A stretch of 64,000 nt of DNA. Source: Blasia pusilla (taxonomy: Eukaryota; Marchantiophyta; Marchantiopsida; Blasiales). Location: NCBI GenBank assembly GCA_050084515.1, contig CM114271.1, positions 22,692,001 to 22,756,000 on the forward strand, in the 5' to 3' direction. This document shows, piece by piece, positions 49,971-59,490 of the stretch. Each line of letters begins with the position of its first letter. Position 1 is the stretch's first letter. The notes beneath the pieces are model-generated. The model saw only the letters and a list, made by a program, of their open reading frames with translations, was not told the origin of the DNA and made no database searches. A program made the position numbers and the translations under genes.

Positions 49971-50839
49971 CAAGGTTGCACGAAAAACAGACATGCCCAA
50001 CGGGTCCCCTACCCGGGTTTTTTTCAATACTCCAATAGCAACTCCGCCAAACCCCATTCTAGAGGAGAGTATAGGATGTTTGTCAAGTATGAATAGGGAT
50101 GGAGCACGAGTTGTGCCCGATTTCCTTTCCTTAACTCGTACCACGTCAAGATTCTCTTTGTAGATGGGCACTGGTTTACTCGCTATCTAGTTTATCACTT
50201 TGGGAAAGCGTTTATGAACCAAGTCATGCAATCTCCAACTCCGGTGATTCTTCCTATAGTCACGTACGGAAGGATATGGGATTGTACTTTGTATGTCCTT
50301 ATATAGCAATCCATGGACGTCAATAGGTTTGCTCAAGTAGGGTTTTACACCAGTTGTGCTATTTTCGTTGTGTACAAACGTAAAATAGTTTATAGGGACT
50401 TCATAGTTAGGAATTTTGGAGTTCCATGTTATGAAGAAGTGATCGCCTCGGCACTACCATTCGTGATTCTTGTCGTGAGAGAATGGAGGATTTATATAAT
50501 AATTCTGTGTTGAAAAGGGAGAACTTCTTATAGAGTTTGACTTCCAGAAACCACATCTGCTGTAGCTAGAAGGTCCGTCCTTACTCGAAGAAAGATTCTC
50601 GACACGACATCGGGATGGCTAAGCCTGCACCGATTTTATGGTCCGCGCGTAGCGAAGTAGCCTGCTAGCCCGCGACACGCCCGTAGGGCATTCTGGGCTC
50701 TGAGCCCGCCCTACAGACCTAGTTGTGAGCCTGCAGCGGGTTGGTGCGGGCTCGGCCAGGCTGGGTCTACGCTACGGGCTCAGATGCGGGATGCGGGTCC
50801 CAAGTACTCGGGTGGCATGTCCGTTTCCGTGCAACCTTG
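49971..50839. mobile_element. hAT-like non-autonomous element (copy 5)
   Basis: The left end CAAGGTTGCACGAAAAACAG and the right end, read back as CAAGGTTGCACGGAAACGG, are the clearest termini of the family, followed on both sides by ACATGCC. Flanking 8-mers CCTACTGG and CTTACAAG match at five of eight positions. The right part is rich in GCCCGC and GGGCTC words. No transposase is encoded. Confidence 0.7.
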
Positions 50840-51787
50840 CTTACAAGTATTAGATTAAATCAAGTAATGTTAAAAATATAATTTATATGAGTTGTAACAA
50901 GCTTGTAATCCTTGTTATCAATTTTTATCAATAAACTTACTCGAATCATTGAAAAAAATTATTAAATTCGACTTTCCTCTATATAGTCATTATAGAAGAA
51001 AATGAGAATGATATGACTAGCATGAGGGTAAAATTTTATGACTTGCTTTTCAAAATGTGTTTATCCAGAAAATTTCAAAAAGATAAGCTTAAATTTAGTA
51101 GTAATGAAGACTTTTAATTCAACTTTTTCCAGAAAAAAGGAGGAAAGGTCTATTTCTTAACCTAAAGCTAATGTTTATTTGGGCGCGGTAAGGACTGATC
51201 CGATCCTTCCTCCATAAAGTCATATTTGTAAGTCGGGTATCGTTTTGTGGCCAATGACGTTGAGATATTTTTTATTATATCAGAAAAGTATGAAACTATT
51301 ATGCTTTTCATTTTCTCGCGTCTTGTAGATTCATTAAAGATAGAATGAAATATTTTAAAATTAAATAGAATTGAATCAGAAATGAAGGGTCAAGAGCAAA
51401 GATGCACTTCGATAAAAACGAGTGATGGAAAACCCATCGGAAGTACAAAAGAGGGGGACTCAAAAAGTCAAAACCTGAAGGCCACAACACGACCAGAAAA
51501 GAAGGGTCAAGCATAACACAGTCGACTCGCTGTAAACGGGGCTTACTTGGAGTGCCATCGCACGGTCAGTATTTCTCCGGATACCTACGATCTTCCGCGA
51601 TCCTCTACGTTCCGCGGACGGCGCGGGCATAGTTCGTTACAGTGACGTGGTTCGAACTCAATACTTTTGAAAGTGTCGTCTTCACCACACAGTATGTCAG
51701 TGAGGGTCACTATCCGCTGCGCTTTCTCTATCCGATGGATCTTTTCTTCATGTTCTGCCCCGGTCGGGCCGAGGGTCGGGAACGCCC
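50840..51787. other. Upstream flank of the GH71 gene
   Basis: AT-rich to about 51480, then GC-richer toward the gene. No repeat family or ORF with a motif was recognised. The region just before the TATA box contains CG-rich words (CCGCGGACGGCGCGGG near 51612) that may belong to the promoter. Confidence 0.45.
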
Positions 51788-51796
51788 TATATATAG
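51788..51796 (+). promoter_or_regulatory. TATA box of the GH71 gene
   Basis: TATATATAG sits about 108 bp before the ATG at 51896, in otherwise GC-richer sequence. Transcription would start near 51820, giving a leader of about 75 nt. The leader is purine-rich (GAGAGAAAGAGGAGGAGACG) and ends GCAGTCATG, which matches GCAGTCATGG at the truncated copy. Confidence 0.7.
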
Positions 51797-51895
51797 ACCT
51801 ATGCTAGTCTCATTGTCTTCTCAAGACCTGAGGGAGTTTCACTGTCGTAGTGGGAGAGTACTCGCGGGAGGAGAGAAAGAGGAGGAGACGCAGTC

Positions 51896-53353
51896 ATGAA
51901 GGTCTTGTTCTTTGCAGCCGTGTGGCTGTGCGCCGCGATACTCAGTCACGAAGTATTATTCGCAGCTGCTCAGACCCCGAAGTTGGTGTTCGCTCACTAC
52001 CTCATCTATGCGCAAGATTCGATCGACACTTACAAGCAGGAAATTCAGCTTGCCCAAAGCAAGGGTATCGATGCATTCGCACTCAACACGAACGTGTGGA
52101 GACAGTCGCTGGCAGACAATATGTATGAGGCTGCCAGCGAGCTGGGCACCGGATTCAAGCTGTTCTTCTCGGCTGATATTCACGTGGAGGATAGCACGGG
52201 TCTTAGGCTTTCGCCAACTGATATCGTGACCATGCTTACGAGGTACAGAACGCACCCGAATCAGCTGACTTACCAAGGCAAGTCGTTCTTCACTTCGTGG
52301 CTCGGCAATGACAATGGCTACTGGCAGTACTACAACTACGCGAGCGCAGTTGCGGCTTGGCAAGATATTTTCAACCAAGCCGGTGGCAAGAGCCTGTACT
52401 TCTTCATTCCATTCTTCCCCACCGACGGATCCTACTACGGAGTGAAGGGCATCGTGTATGATACGTTTCAGTCCACCGTCGATGGATACTTTGGATGGGA
52501 CAGCACTGCATGGAACTACTTGAACGGTAATTTTAGCGTTCCTGGGATCTCGCCCGGGGATCAGGACTCTCTTCAAGTCTCCAAAGACTTGGGTAAGACT
52601 TATATGGCCGGTGTCAGTCCGTGGTTCTTCAAGAACCTTGGAGGCCAATCTTGCTGCGATTCCTCTTGCTTCGCAACGACCAGGGACGGCCAGAGTGCAT
52701 GTCCGTGCCAAGTGAAGGGGGACTACCAAGGCTCTGGCCTGTGGCTCCAGAAATGGGGTCAAATAATTAGCAACCCTCCCCCGTTGGTGGAGATTATCAC
52801 CTGGAATGACTGGATCGAGGGCCACTACGTCGCACCGGGGTATAGCGTGGGCGCTAGCCAGGCTTCCTCCAGTGGCGCGATAGTCGATGTTGCCAGTTTC
52901 CCTCATCAGGCATTCCTGGAGCTGGGCAAGTACTATATCGATTGGTACAAGAATGGTCAGGAGCCAATCGTGTCCCAGGATTGCTTGTTCCTATTCTACT
53001 ACCCACAGAGCCATAACGTCACGATCAGTAGCGTGCCTTGCGACATACTGCATCGCCCGCAGTTGGTCGATGATGCCGTTTATGCAGCGGTAATTCTCTC
53101 TCCGGGCCCTTCGGCCTCAATTACAATCAACACAGGTGGGCCTGGTGGCACGTCTCAGACCTTCACAGCCGTGCAGGGTGTCTCGGTGTTCGGCATCGGA
53201 TTTCAGGAAGGTGTTCAGTCCGTAACATATAGCCGAAACTCGCAGACTGTGACGCTTACAGGCGCAAAACTAGTCAGTAATACCGCCCTCACTGAATACG
53301 ACTTCAACGTTTACTCCACCTTCTGCTCTAATGTCGCTAATGGGTGCAGCTAG
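51896..53353 (+). CDS. Secreted GH71-type alpha-1,3-glucanase (mutanase), intronless
   Basis: The protein has 485 residues in one uninterrupted exon. Residues 1-25 form a signal peptide (MKVLFFAAVWLCAAILSHEV, cleavage likely after AAA). The catalytic domain starts TPKLVFAHYLI and shows the fungal GH71 pattern: GIDAFALN, FKLFFSADIH, YRTHPNQLTYQGKSFFTSWL, SLYFFIPFFPTDGSYYGVKG, and the signature TWNDW (W303-W306) with EGHY. A C-terminal beta-rich module (about 350-485) follows, as in fungal mutanases. GH71 enzymes hydrolyse alpha-1,3-glucan, a fungal cell-wall polymer, so a role outside the cell against or with fungi is inferred. The family is essentially fungal; an intronless copy beside plant transposons suggests transfer. 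A polyadenylation-like AATAAA lies at 53472. No lesion was seen. Confidence 0.9.
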   Translation: MKVLFFAAVWLCAAILSHEVLFAAAQTPKLVFAHYLIYAQDSIDTYKQEIQLAQSKGIDAFALNTNVWRQSLADNMYEAASELGTGFKLFFSADIHVEDSTGLRLSPTDIVTMLTRYRTHPNQLTYQGKSFFTSWLGNDNGYWQYYNYASAVAAWQDIFNQAGGKSLYFFIPFFPTDGSYYGVKGIVYDTFQSTVDGYFGWDSTAWNYLNGNFSVPGISPGDQDSLQVSKDLGKTYMAGVSPWFFKNLGGQSCCDSSCFATTRDGQSACPCQVKGDYQGSGLWLQKWGQIISNPPPLVEIITWNDWIEGHYVAPGYSVGASQASSSGAIVDVASFPHQAFLELGKYYIDWYKNGQEPIVSQDCLFLFYYPQSHNVTISSVPCDILHRPQLVDDAVYAAVILSPGPSASITINTGGPGGTSQTFTAVQGVSVFGIGFQEGVQSVTYSRNSQTVTLTGAKLVSNTALTEYDFNVYSTFCSNVANGCS

Positions 53354-54833
53354 TTATCTATGTCAGTCCACATTCTGCTCCAATTACTAAGGAGCGCTGA
53401 AATAATACCCGACTCGCGCGCAGACGCTTGGGTTTTAAGATAATCGATTCTGTTTAGCTTGCTTATCCAAAAATAAAACTTAGACGTCACTGACGAATAG
53501 TGTGAGCTTTCGCGAATAAACTCAGATGATCTGAGTCAATTTGGTTGAATACAATCCCTACTTCTCACTACACCGAGATTGTGGCTGTTCTCATTTCCGA
53601 TTCTCTACTCTGGAATTTTGCGTCGAATGTAACAGAGCCAATTCTCATCTCTCCCTCAGTTACACGTACATCGCGGACCCGGCAGTTGTTCGAATCACTT
53701 CGAAGTCATTCCATAGAACTATTCGACATGCGCATTGGACATTTTCACGGCGAACGTTCAAGTGTGTCCATATTCTTGAATAAGGATGACAAGGATTTCT
53801 ACGTTCTAATACAAATCTGCGAGTACCGAGCGCAAGTTAAAGCTTGGAATTATCAAGTCGTGGAATTCTAGTACGTAAGATATGTTTAGCAGTTTAGAAC
53901 GGATACCGGAAAGCCGATAGGAAGGTTGCAAGTACGCACGTACACTACATGAGCTCGATAATCGAAGGGTTCGGTCTTTTGGATTCATCTGATTTTTCAT
54001 CACTGGTGCAGCAAGCAGCAAGCCACTTCTAGCGACCTCCGACCTGGCCTCCAAATGCATGGCATCGGCTGATTCTCAGGGATATTCAGTTCAACTTCCT
54101 CTTATATACATGACATTGCCCTACTCTGGACTCTGGAGAAGTAGGTCGAATTGACTTGGGGAAGCTGGGACTTGTATAGCGTACACGGCGTACGGTAATC
54201 CAGTAGCTCTCCAAAAGCTTGTTTTTCAGGGCTCCTTTCCCATGCATGCACGTCTTACCGTTCATAAATCGCATAATCGCAGGCCAGAGCGTGAAGGATT
54301 CGAATGATCTGACGATGTTCCCCGATCTTGACCATCCCCCCCATCGCAATTACCTCGTGCTGAAGGCGAGGTTGCCTCACCCTCCGACCTTGAATTCAAA
54401 CGCCATGAAGAAGGCATGAATCTTCATAAATCGGGACCGTTCCTCAATATCCCGAGACTGCCGCGTTCGTTCGGCTAATTCCTGGGCAGGTTGATCCTCC
54501 AGTGAAAGATTGAAACCTTGTGCCCAATGCATACTGTGCACCTGACGCATTGCAAGGGCCTTCTCATATTACGCGTTGCCAAGCTCCAGGCGGGTCAACG
54601 TTGCACATGAGATACAACGTGCAGTTGCGTGCTCAATTGCCTCGAAGAGTTTACCTAGTCTAAATCAGGGAAACAGCCACCTGAATCATTCAAGTTCTGA
54701 ATGAGGACAGCGGACACGACTAACAGTGACCACCTCCTCATTGGCTCTTGTAGTTTACAGAGTTTCAACCATGGAGAAATCAACTCAACCACAGGCTCAG
54801 GCGCAACAAGACAAGAATTACTGCTACGTACAC
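53354..54833. other. 3' flank of GH71 and intergenic DNA
   Basis: It contains the likely 3' UTR with AATAAA at 53472 and GAATAAA near 53514. The overlapping frames at 53541-53871, and others to 54873, have no recognisable motif. GC content stays moderately high compared with the rest of the window. Confidence 0.45.
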
Positions 54834-55169
54834 CCTTCCATTGATTCCCGGAGGTGCGCGATCGTGACAACATTGAGCCATGCGAAGATAAGTTGACTTT
54901 CGGCCCATCTTTAGATATCGTTTCATGAATTCAAACAATTTGGAATCCGATTGCATGGTTTAACACGAGGGAAACCGACACAGACCCGTCCGTAGACGCG
55001 ATACGATGGAACTGGATACCACTAGGATCGGTGTTGGTGATCTCCAATCGTTTGAATTTCGTGAAACAACATCTAAATCTTTTCGGGCAACGTTGAGTAG
55101 GGTCGAAGGTTGAGTCGATTCCAACCATGGCTCGTCATGATCGCGCACCTCCGGGAATCCGTGGATGGG
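54834..55169. repeat. Long imperfect foldback (inverted arms of about 110-125 bp)
   Basis: The left arm 54834-54945 reappears in reverse complement at 55043-55169, separated by about 97 nt. The best-preserved part is GATTCCCGGAGGTGCGCGAT in the left arm, matched by ATCGCGCACCTCCGGGAATC in the right arm. Further in, GAGCCATG pairs with CATGGCTC, and TTTCATGAATTCAAACAATT pairs with a diverged AATCGTTTGAATTTCGTGAAA. The right arm carries a short extra segment. It could be a MITE, a foldback transposon end or a hairpin-RNA source. Confidence 0.7.
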
Positions 55170-55371
55170 CCTCATCTACGATCTGCAGTCCCGACATTTC
55201 ATGTCGTTTTAGATGGCAGGATTCGTGTACGAGCCCCGTGACTACTGGAAGTCTGGACACGGAGAGGACAAACAACACGAGAGTGGGAAAAGAACCAGAC
55301 GGGACCGAAGGCCCTAAACTGCCACGGGACTGCTCACTGGGGCAGCGGGATAAATGCCCCATATCTGCGCA
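55170..55371. other. Short spacer between foldback and MULE
   Basis: GC-rich spacer with no feature seen. It does not match the sequence outside the right end of the MULE. Confidence 0.4.
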
Positions 55372-55580
55372 CGAAGCCCATACTTTGCCGCGGCTTCGCA
55401 ATAAAGCGAAGCCTAGGCTAGGCCCTATCGGCAGGCGCCTCGGTGAAGGCGCGCTTCGGAGCCCCGGATCGGGAAAACGGTGGGGGGCGGTGGCTGGCGG
55501 ATATCGGCTGGGCCGACGCCAGCGACCTAGGCGGACGGCTTCACCAACTCCGTGAAACATGGGACGGATTTAGGGACGGG
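55372..55580 (+). repeat. Left terminal inverted repeat of the MULE
   Basis: It begins CGAAGCCCATACTTTGCCG and ends around GGGACGGATTTAGGGAC. It is very GC-rich. Near its outer end, 8-bp arms GGCTTCGC and GCGAAGCC (55392-55399 and 55406-55413) enclose an AATAAA loop. It has a small insertion (CGGAGCCCCG and GGGGCGG area) relative to the right copy. Confidence 0.88.
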
Positions 55581-57200
55581 TTTAGGCGGACGGATCTAGG
55601 GTAACGACGGACTACGACGGAATGTAGGGACGGATTTAGGCGGACGGAATTAGGGTGGGGACGGGTGTTTAGGGCGCTCTGTTGTGTTTCGCTGATGGTG
55701 GCAGTGTTTTGCGAAGGTTTTGCGTTTAGGGTGGTTTCCGAAGGTTTTGCGAAGGTTTTGCGTTTAGGGTGGCGCTCCGAAGTGTCGTTCGATGTGTGTT
55801 CGGTGTACTCGCACTTGGTTTACAGCGTTGGGCTTTTGCCTGATCGGGTTTAGGGTGTTCAGCGATTCGGGGTTGGGCTCTTGTGTTCGTGTGTAGAGAT
55901 TTACAGTGTTGAGCGATTCGGGGTTGGGCTCTTGCAGGATCTTGCCCTCGTGAAAGGTGTTTCGGGTGTTGAAGGCGCTCAGAGTGTTTCGCTGATGGTG
56001 GCGGTGTTTTGCGGCTCTAGGTGTTTCGCCGTGTTAGGTGTGTAGAGGTTTCTGATGTTCAGCGATTCGGGGTTGGGCTCTTGCAGGATCTTGCTCGTGA
56101 AAGGTGTTTCCGGGTGTTGAGGGGCGCTCGGAGTGTTTCACGATTGTGATGGCGGAGCTCGGTGGTTTGCCCTCGCGAAGTTCCATTCTTCCGAGGCCTT
56201 GAGTGGTTTCTTGTTTTGCATTGTCTACTGCGATTGCACGCACGAGTATGTACCGTGAAATTTGTGTCGCCATGTGTGTACTTGAAGTATTCGTGTGTTT
56301 TGTTTTCGATTCCTCATTGTTGCCGCCCTCCCCTTCGCATTCTCACGCCGTTCAACTTGATCTGCGATTGCAATGGCGAGCTCGGTGGTTTTGCGCCTCG
56401 CGAGGTTCCATTCTTCTAAGGCCTTGAGTGGTTATTTTTTTCATTGTCTACGCAAAGTGCACGATGAGTATGTACCGTATTATTTGTGTCGCCATGTGTG
56501 TACTTGAAGTATTCGAGTGTTTTGTTTCTTGATTCCTCATTGTTGCCGCCCTCCCTTCGCATTCTCACGCCAGTTCAACTTGATATGATGGATTGTGCTC
56601 TCGTGAAAGGTGTTTCGTTTACAGTGGCAGTGTTCCGCAATTCGGGAAAACGGTGCTTCCGGGTGTTTAGCGATGTGTTGTGGGTGTGGGCTTGATGGTT
56701 GCGGTGTTTAGCGATTCGGTGTTTAGGTATTGGTCTTCATTCGATTCTTGTAGGGCTTTTGGTGGATCGTGCTCTCGTGCGAACAAACAAACAGTTCGCT
56801 AGTGGGTTTAGGGTTTAGAATTGGAAACTAGCTCAAATTTTCTGGTGATCGGTTTGGTTTGGTTTAGTTAGGCCCAGTGGCAGTGCGGTCGTAGCCTGAG
56901 AGAGGAAGAAGGTAAGTTTGGGCTCCGAAGTGTCTCGCTTCGTGTTTGAAGGTGGCAGTGTTGTGGGTGTGGACTTGACGGTGGTGGCGGTGTTTAGGTG
57001 TTGGGTTTGATTGTCGTAGGGCTTTTGTTGGATCGCTTTGCGGTGTTATCGTGCACTCTTGGGAAAAGGGGTCAATTCGCTAGTGGGTTTAGGGTTAGAA
57101 TTGAAACTAGCTCGAATTGTCTCAGATCGGTTTGGCGCCGCAACAAAGGCGGGTGAAACATGAAGTCACTTAACGGTGAGAACTGAGTTGTGTGGACGCG
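55581..57200. repeat. Left subterminal degenerate repeats of the MULE
   Basis: It is a patchwork of short duplications. GATTCGGGGTTGGGCTCTTG occurs near 55864, 55915 and 56064. CTCGTGAAAGGTGTTTC occurs near 55947, 56093 and 56602. CTCATTGTTGCCGCCCTCCC occurs near 56312 and 56543. TTCGCTAGTGGGTTTAGGGTT, shortened here to TTCGCTAGTGGGTTTAGGG, occurs near 56792 and 57067. Frequent GACGG and TTTAGGG words are present. It has no coding frame with a motif. Confidence 0.7.
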
Positions 57201-57847
57201 AGAGTAACAAGGTAAGTTTGATTCATTGTGTATCGTGACCGAGCTGGGTTTCTGTTTAAAATTTTCCGGGTTGGGTTATGGCATTTGTGTCTGCATTTGT
57301 TTATTGTTGACAGTCAGGATTTGAAGGTGGCAGCGCACTTTTTGGCAAAGTCGTGAACTAAAATTGGAACACCCATACTTTGCGGTGCCGACTGTGCGTG
57401 AGTTGATCCGACTTGATGGGGCAGGGAGGAGAGCGGAGTCAATGTGGGATCGGAGTAAATGGGATATCGTGACTTATAGTAATTTCATTCGGGGTCCTTG
57501 ATGTCTAGTTCCATCTAGTGACGCTCCATTCCTGCGTGACGATTCTCCTCGTGATCAGGTACATTAGTTGTATGTTTGGATTCCTTTCTATTGGTTATTG
57601 CTTCATTGCAAAGAATTACAAAGTAAACAAGGTTACTGACATGCTTTTTATGACCACATCACGCAGGTTCGGGCTAGCGTACGAATTGTGTAACTCCTAC
57701 CGAATTTCCATCCTCGGAGCTCTTAGGTTCTGAAAGCGAAGGAGCTCTTAGGTTCTGAATGCGAACTTGACCTTTCGGTCGGTAGTAGAGTAGGTTGGAT
57801 ATAGGGGTTTACATACATTACGGGTACTACTGTCGCCTGTTGTTATC

Positions 57848-58600
57848 ATGCCCGACATCCCCATTGCAAAGTTCTTAGATGCCTGTAGGCTACGTGAGCT
57901 TATAATCACTGTGAAAGAGCCCGAAAATGTTACACGTTTCCTTTCTGGAAATCAGGGGTCGAGTGAAACATGGGTGAGCCCCATGATTCATAGTAGCTTC
58001 ACTAGTGACTTTTTCCTCTCAAACATTGTCTGCAAGCGTTCACATCCGCTATCCAAAAATTACTTGGATGATTGGATCATCCTGGGATTTCCCCTAGAAA
58101 CGTACGAGTGTTTAGAGCAAGCTGCTAGGCATGCGGGCTACAAGGTAGCTTTGTCTCCGAAAGCACGCTTGGCGGGTGGGCACGTATGGTTTGACTCCTA
58201 CTTCCAGAAAAATGGCTTGACCAATTTTAAAGTAGTGGGACATGAGGGAGGTAAGATGAAGGTGCATACCATTCCATACATCAAAAGTATGATGGAGGCA
58301 TCAAATCAGAATTTGATAACAAAGATTGTATGCACCATCCGATTAAAAAGGAGATTATCCACCATAGAGGATATAGAAAAGAATGACCTTATCCCTTGGG
58401 TAATCGGTGTTACCCCTAAAAGCATATACCTTATTGACCAAACTGACGTGGATGACAATCTATCTGTTGAGAAGGACCAAATTCCAGATCTGTTTGTGCA
58501 AAGTATGAGCTCCTTTGCCATTCTAAGCTTAGCTCGGGGTAAGTGCTCTGCACTGATTAAGATTTATCCTATCTTGAGAAGCAAAGATTTGTGGGAGTAG
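57848..58600 (+). CDS. Intact 250-codon ORF inside the MULE, function unknown
   Basis: It is an uninterrupted frame starting MPDIPIAKFLDACRLRELII and ending LRSKDLWE. It is balanced in composition, not low-complexity, with no membrane segment or signal peptide. Visible stretches include NYLDDWIILGFPLETYECLE, GYKVALSPKARLAGGHVWFD and GVTPKSIYLIDQTDVDD. It resembles neither MULE transposase nor the Ulp1-type protease or plant-gene fragments that MULEs often carry, as far as can be judged from memory. It is divergent from the transposase pseudogene. An open frame this long beside a transposase with many stops suggests either recent capture of a host gene or selection on an accessory protein. Upstream exons between 57200 and 57848 cannot be excluded. 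Confidence 0.6.
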   Translation: MPDIPIAKFLDACRLRELIITVKEPENVTRFLSGNQGSSETWVSPMIHSSFTSDFFLSNIVCKRSHPLSKNYLDDWIILGFPLETYECLEQAARHAGYKVALSPKARLAGGHVWFDSYFQKNGLTNFKVVGHEGGKMKVHTIPYIKSMMEASNQNLITKIVCTIRLKRRLSTIEDIEKNDLIPWVIGVTPKSIYLIDQTDVDDNLSVEKDQIPDLFVQSMSSFAILSLARGKCSALIKIYPILRSKDLWE

Positions 58601-58824
58601 TTTGGAGGAACCGATATCCCTGCCCTTCTTTTCTTTTGTGCGGTAGTGGCCAATCTTCTAGATCATAGGCACCATAGCTTATCACTTCATAGTGATAAAC
58701 ACAATCTTTGTTGCTATTGTGAAATTTTGTACGGGTGGTTTTTAATGTTTACGATATCCCTTTTTTGTCCTTCATCGGACTATGGTCCGGATGTAGTATC
58801 GGGTGTAGCTAGTTTATATACACG

Positions 58825-58825
<1 letters not shown>

Positions 58826-58872
<47 letters not shown>
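58826..58872. repeat. (TA)n microsatellite
   Basis: About 23 uninterrupted TA units lie just downstream of the 250-codon ORF, with further ATAT words around. Tyr-Ile repeat frames across it are artefacts. Confidence 0.97.
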
Positions 58873-58875
<3 letters not shown>

Positions 58876-59490
58876 TTTCTATATGTATAGTTATAGTAGA
58901 GCCCGCTAAGAGAGGGTTTAGGTTTCTTAGGCAGCAAATTTGTATGGGTGTGTAGGCGGATGCCTGCATTTACTAGAATCGGGCTTATTTGGTAGGTGGG
59001 CAAAATCACATCGAAGGTGGATAGCATTTTAGTATCAATCTTCAGAGGAATATAGTTGCCCACTAGGAGAAGTGCTATGGGTTTGAAGTTAAATCCCAAC
59101 AGAGCAACTTGTTAGGTCCTGGGGGATGCTCTAGAATGCCATGTGAACTCTGCAGCTTATATTTGAATGCAGCTCATGTGCGACTTTTCTTGAATGCCAA
59201 CGTAACAATTCATTGCTTACATTGTTGGTTATGTTCATACATAGGCAAAATTCTACAAGGGAGAGGTGGAGAAAGAGCAGGTTGCTCTTGAGTTTAGGAA
59301 GATGTTTGCTGCATTCATGGGCAAGAGCCCACCCTTTCCTGAGAAGCAAGCCTACCAAACCTCGCTATGGCGGGCAAGTACTGTCCACCTCTAGTAAATT
59401 TAGAAACAAACATCCTCCATATCACAATTCCTGACATCCTATGCAAGAGTCCCTAGATGCGGTGTGGAATTCAGCGATCCATTTACCTAT

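Noticed and set aside
51956-52906. A 316-codon open frame antisense to the GH71 gene
   Set aside because: It is a shadow of the GC-rich coding strand. It has no motif, while the plus frame has a signal peptide and the full GH71 pattern.
55127-55560. Frames of about 140 codons on both strands across the left MULE end
   Set aside because: They run through the inverted repeat and its hairpin; the composition explains the openness on both strands.
55560-57150. TTTAGGG words resembling the plant telomere repeat
   Set aside because: They are scattered single words within subterminal repeats, never a tandem array, so this is not an interstitial telomere.
58809-59099. A Tyr-Ile repeat frame downstream of the MULE ORF
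   Set aside because: It is produced by the TA microsatellite.
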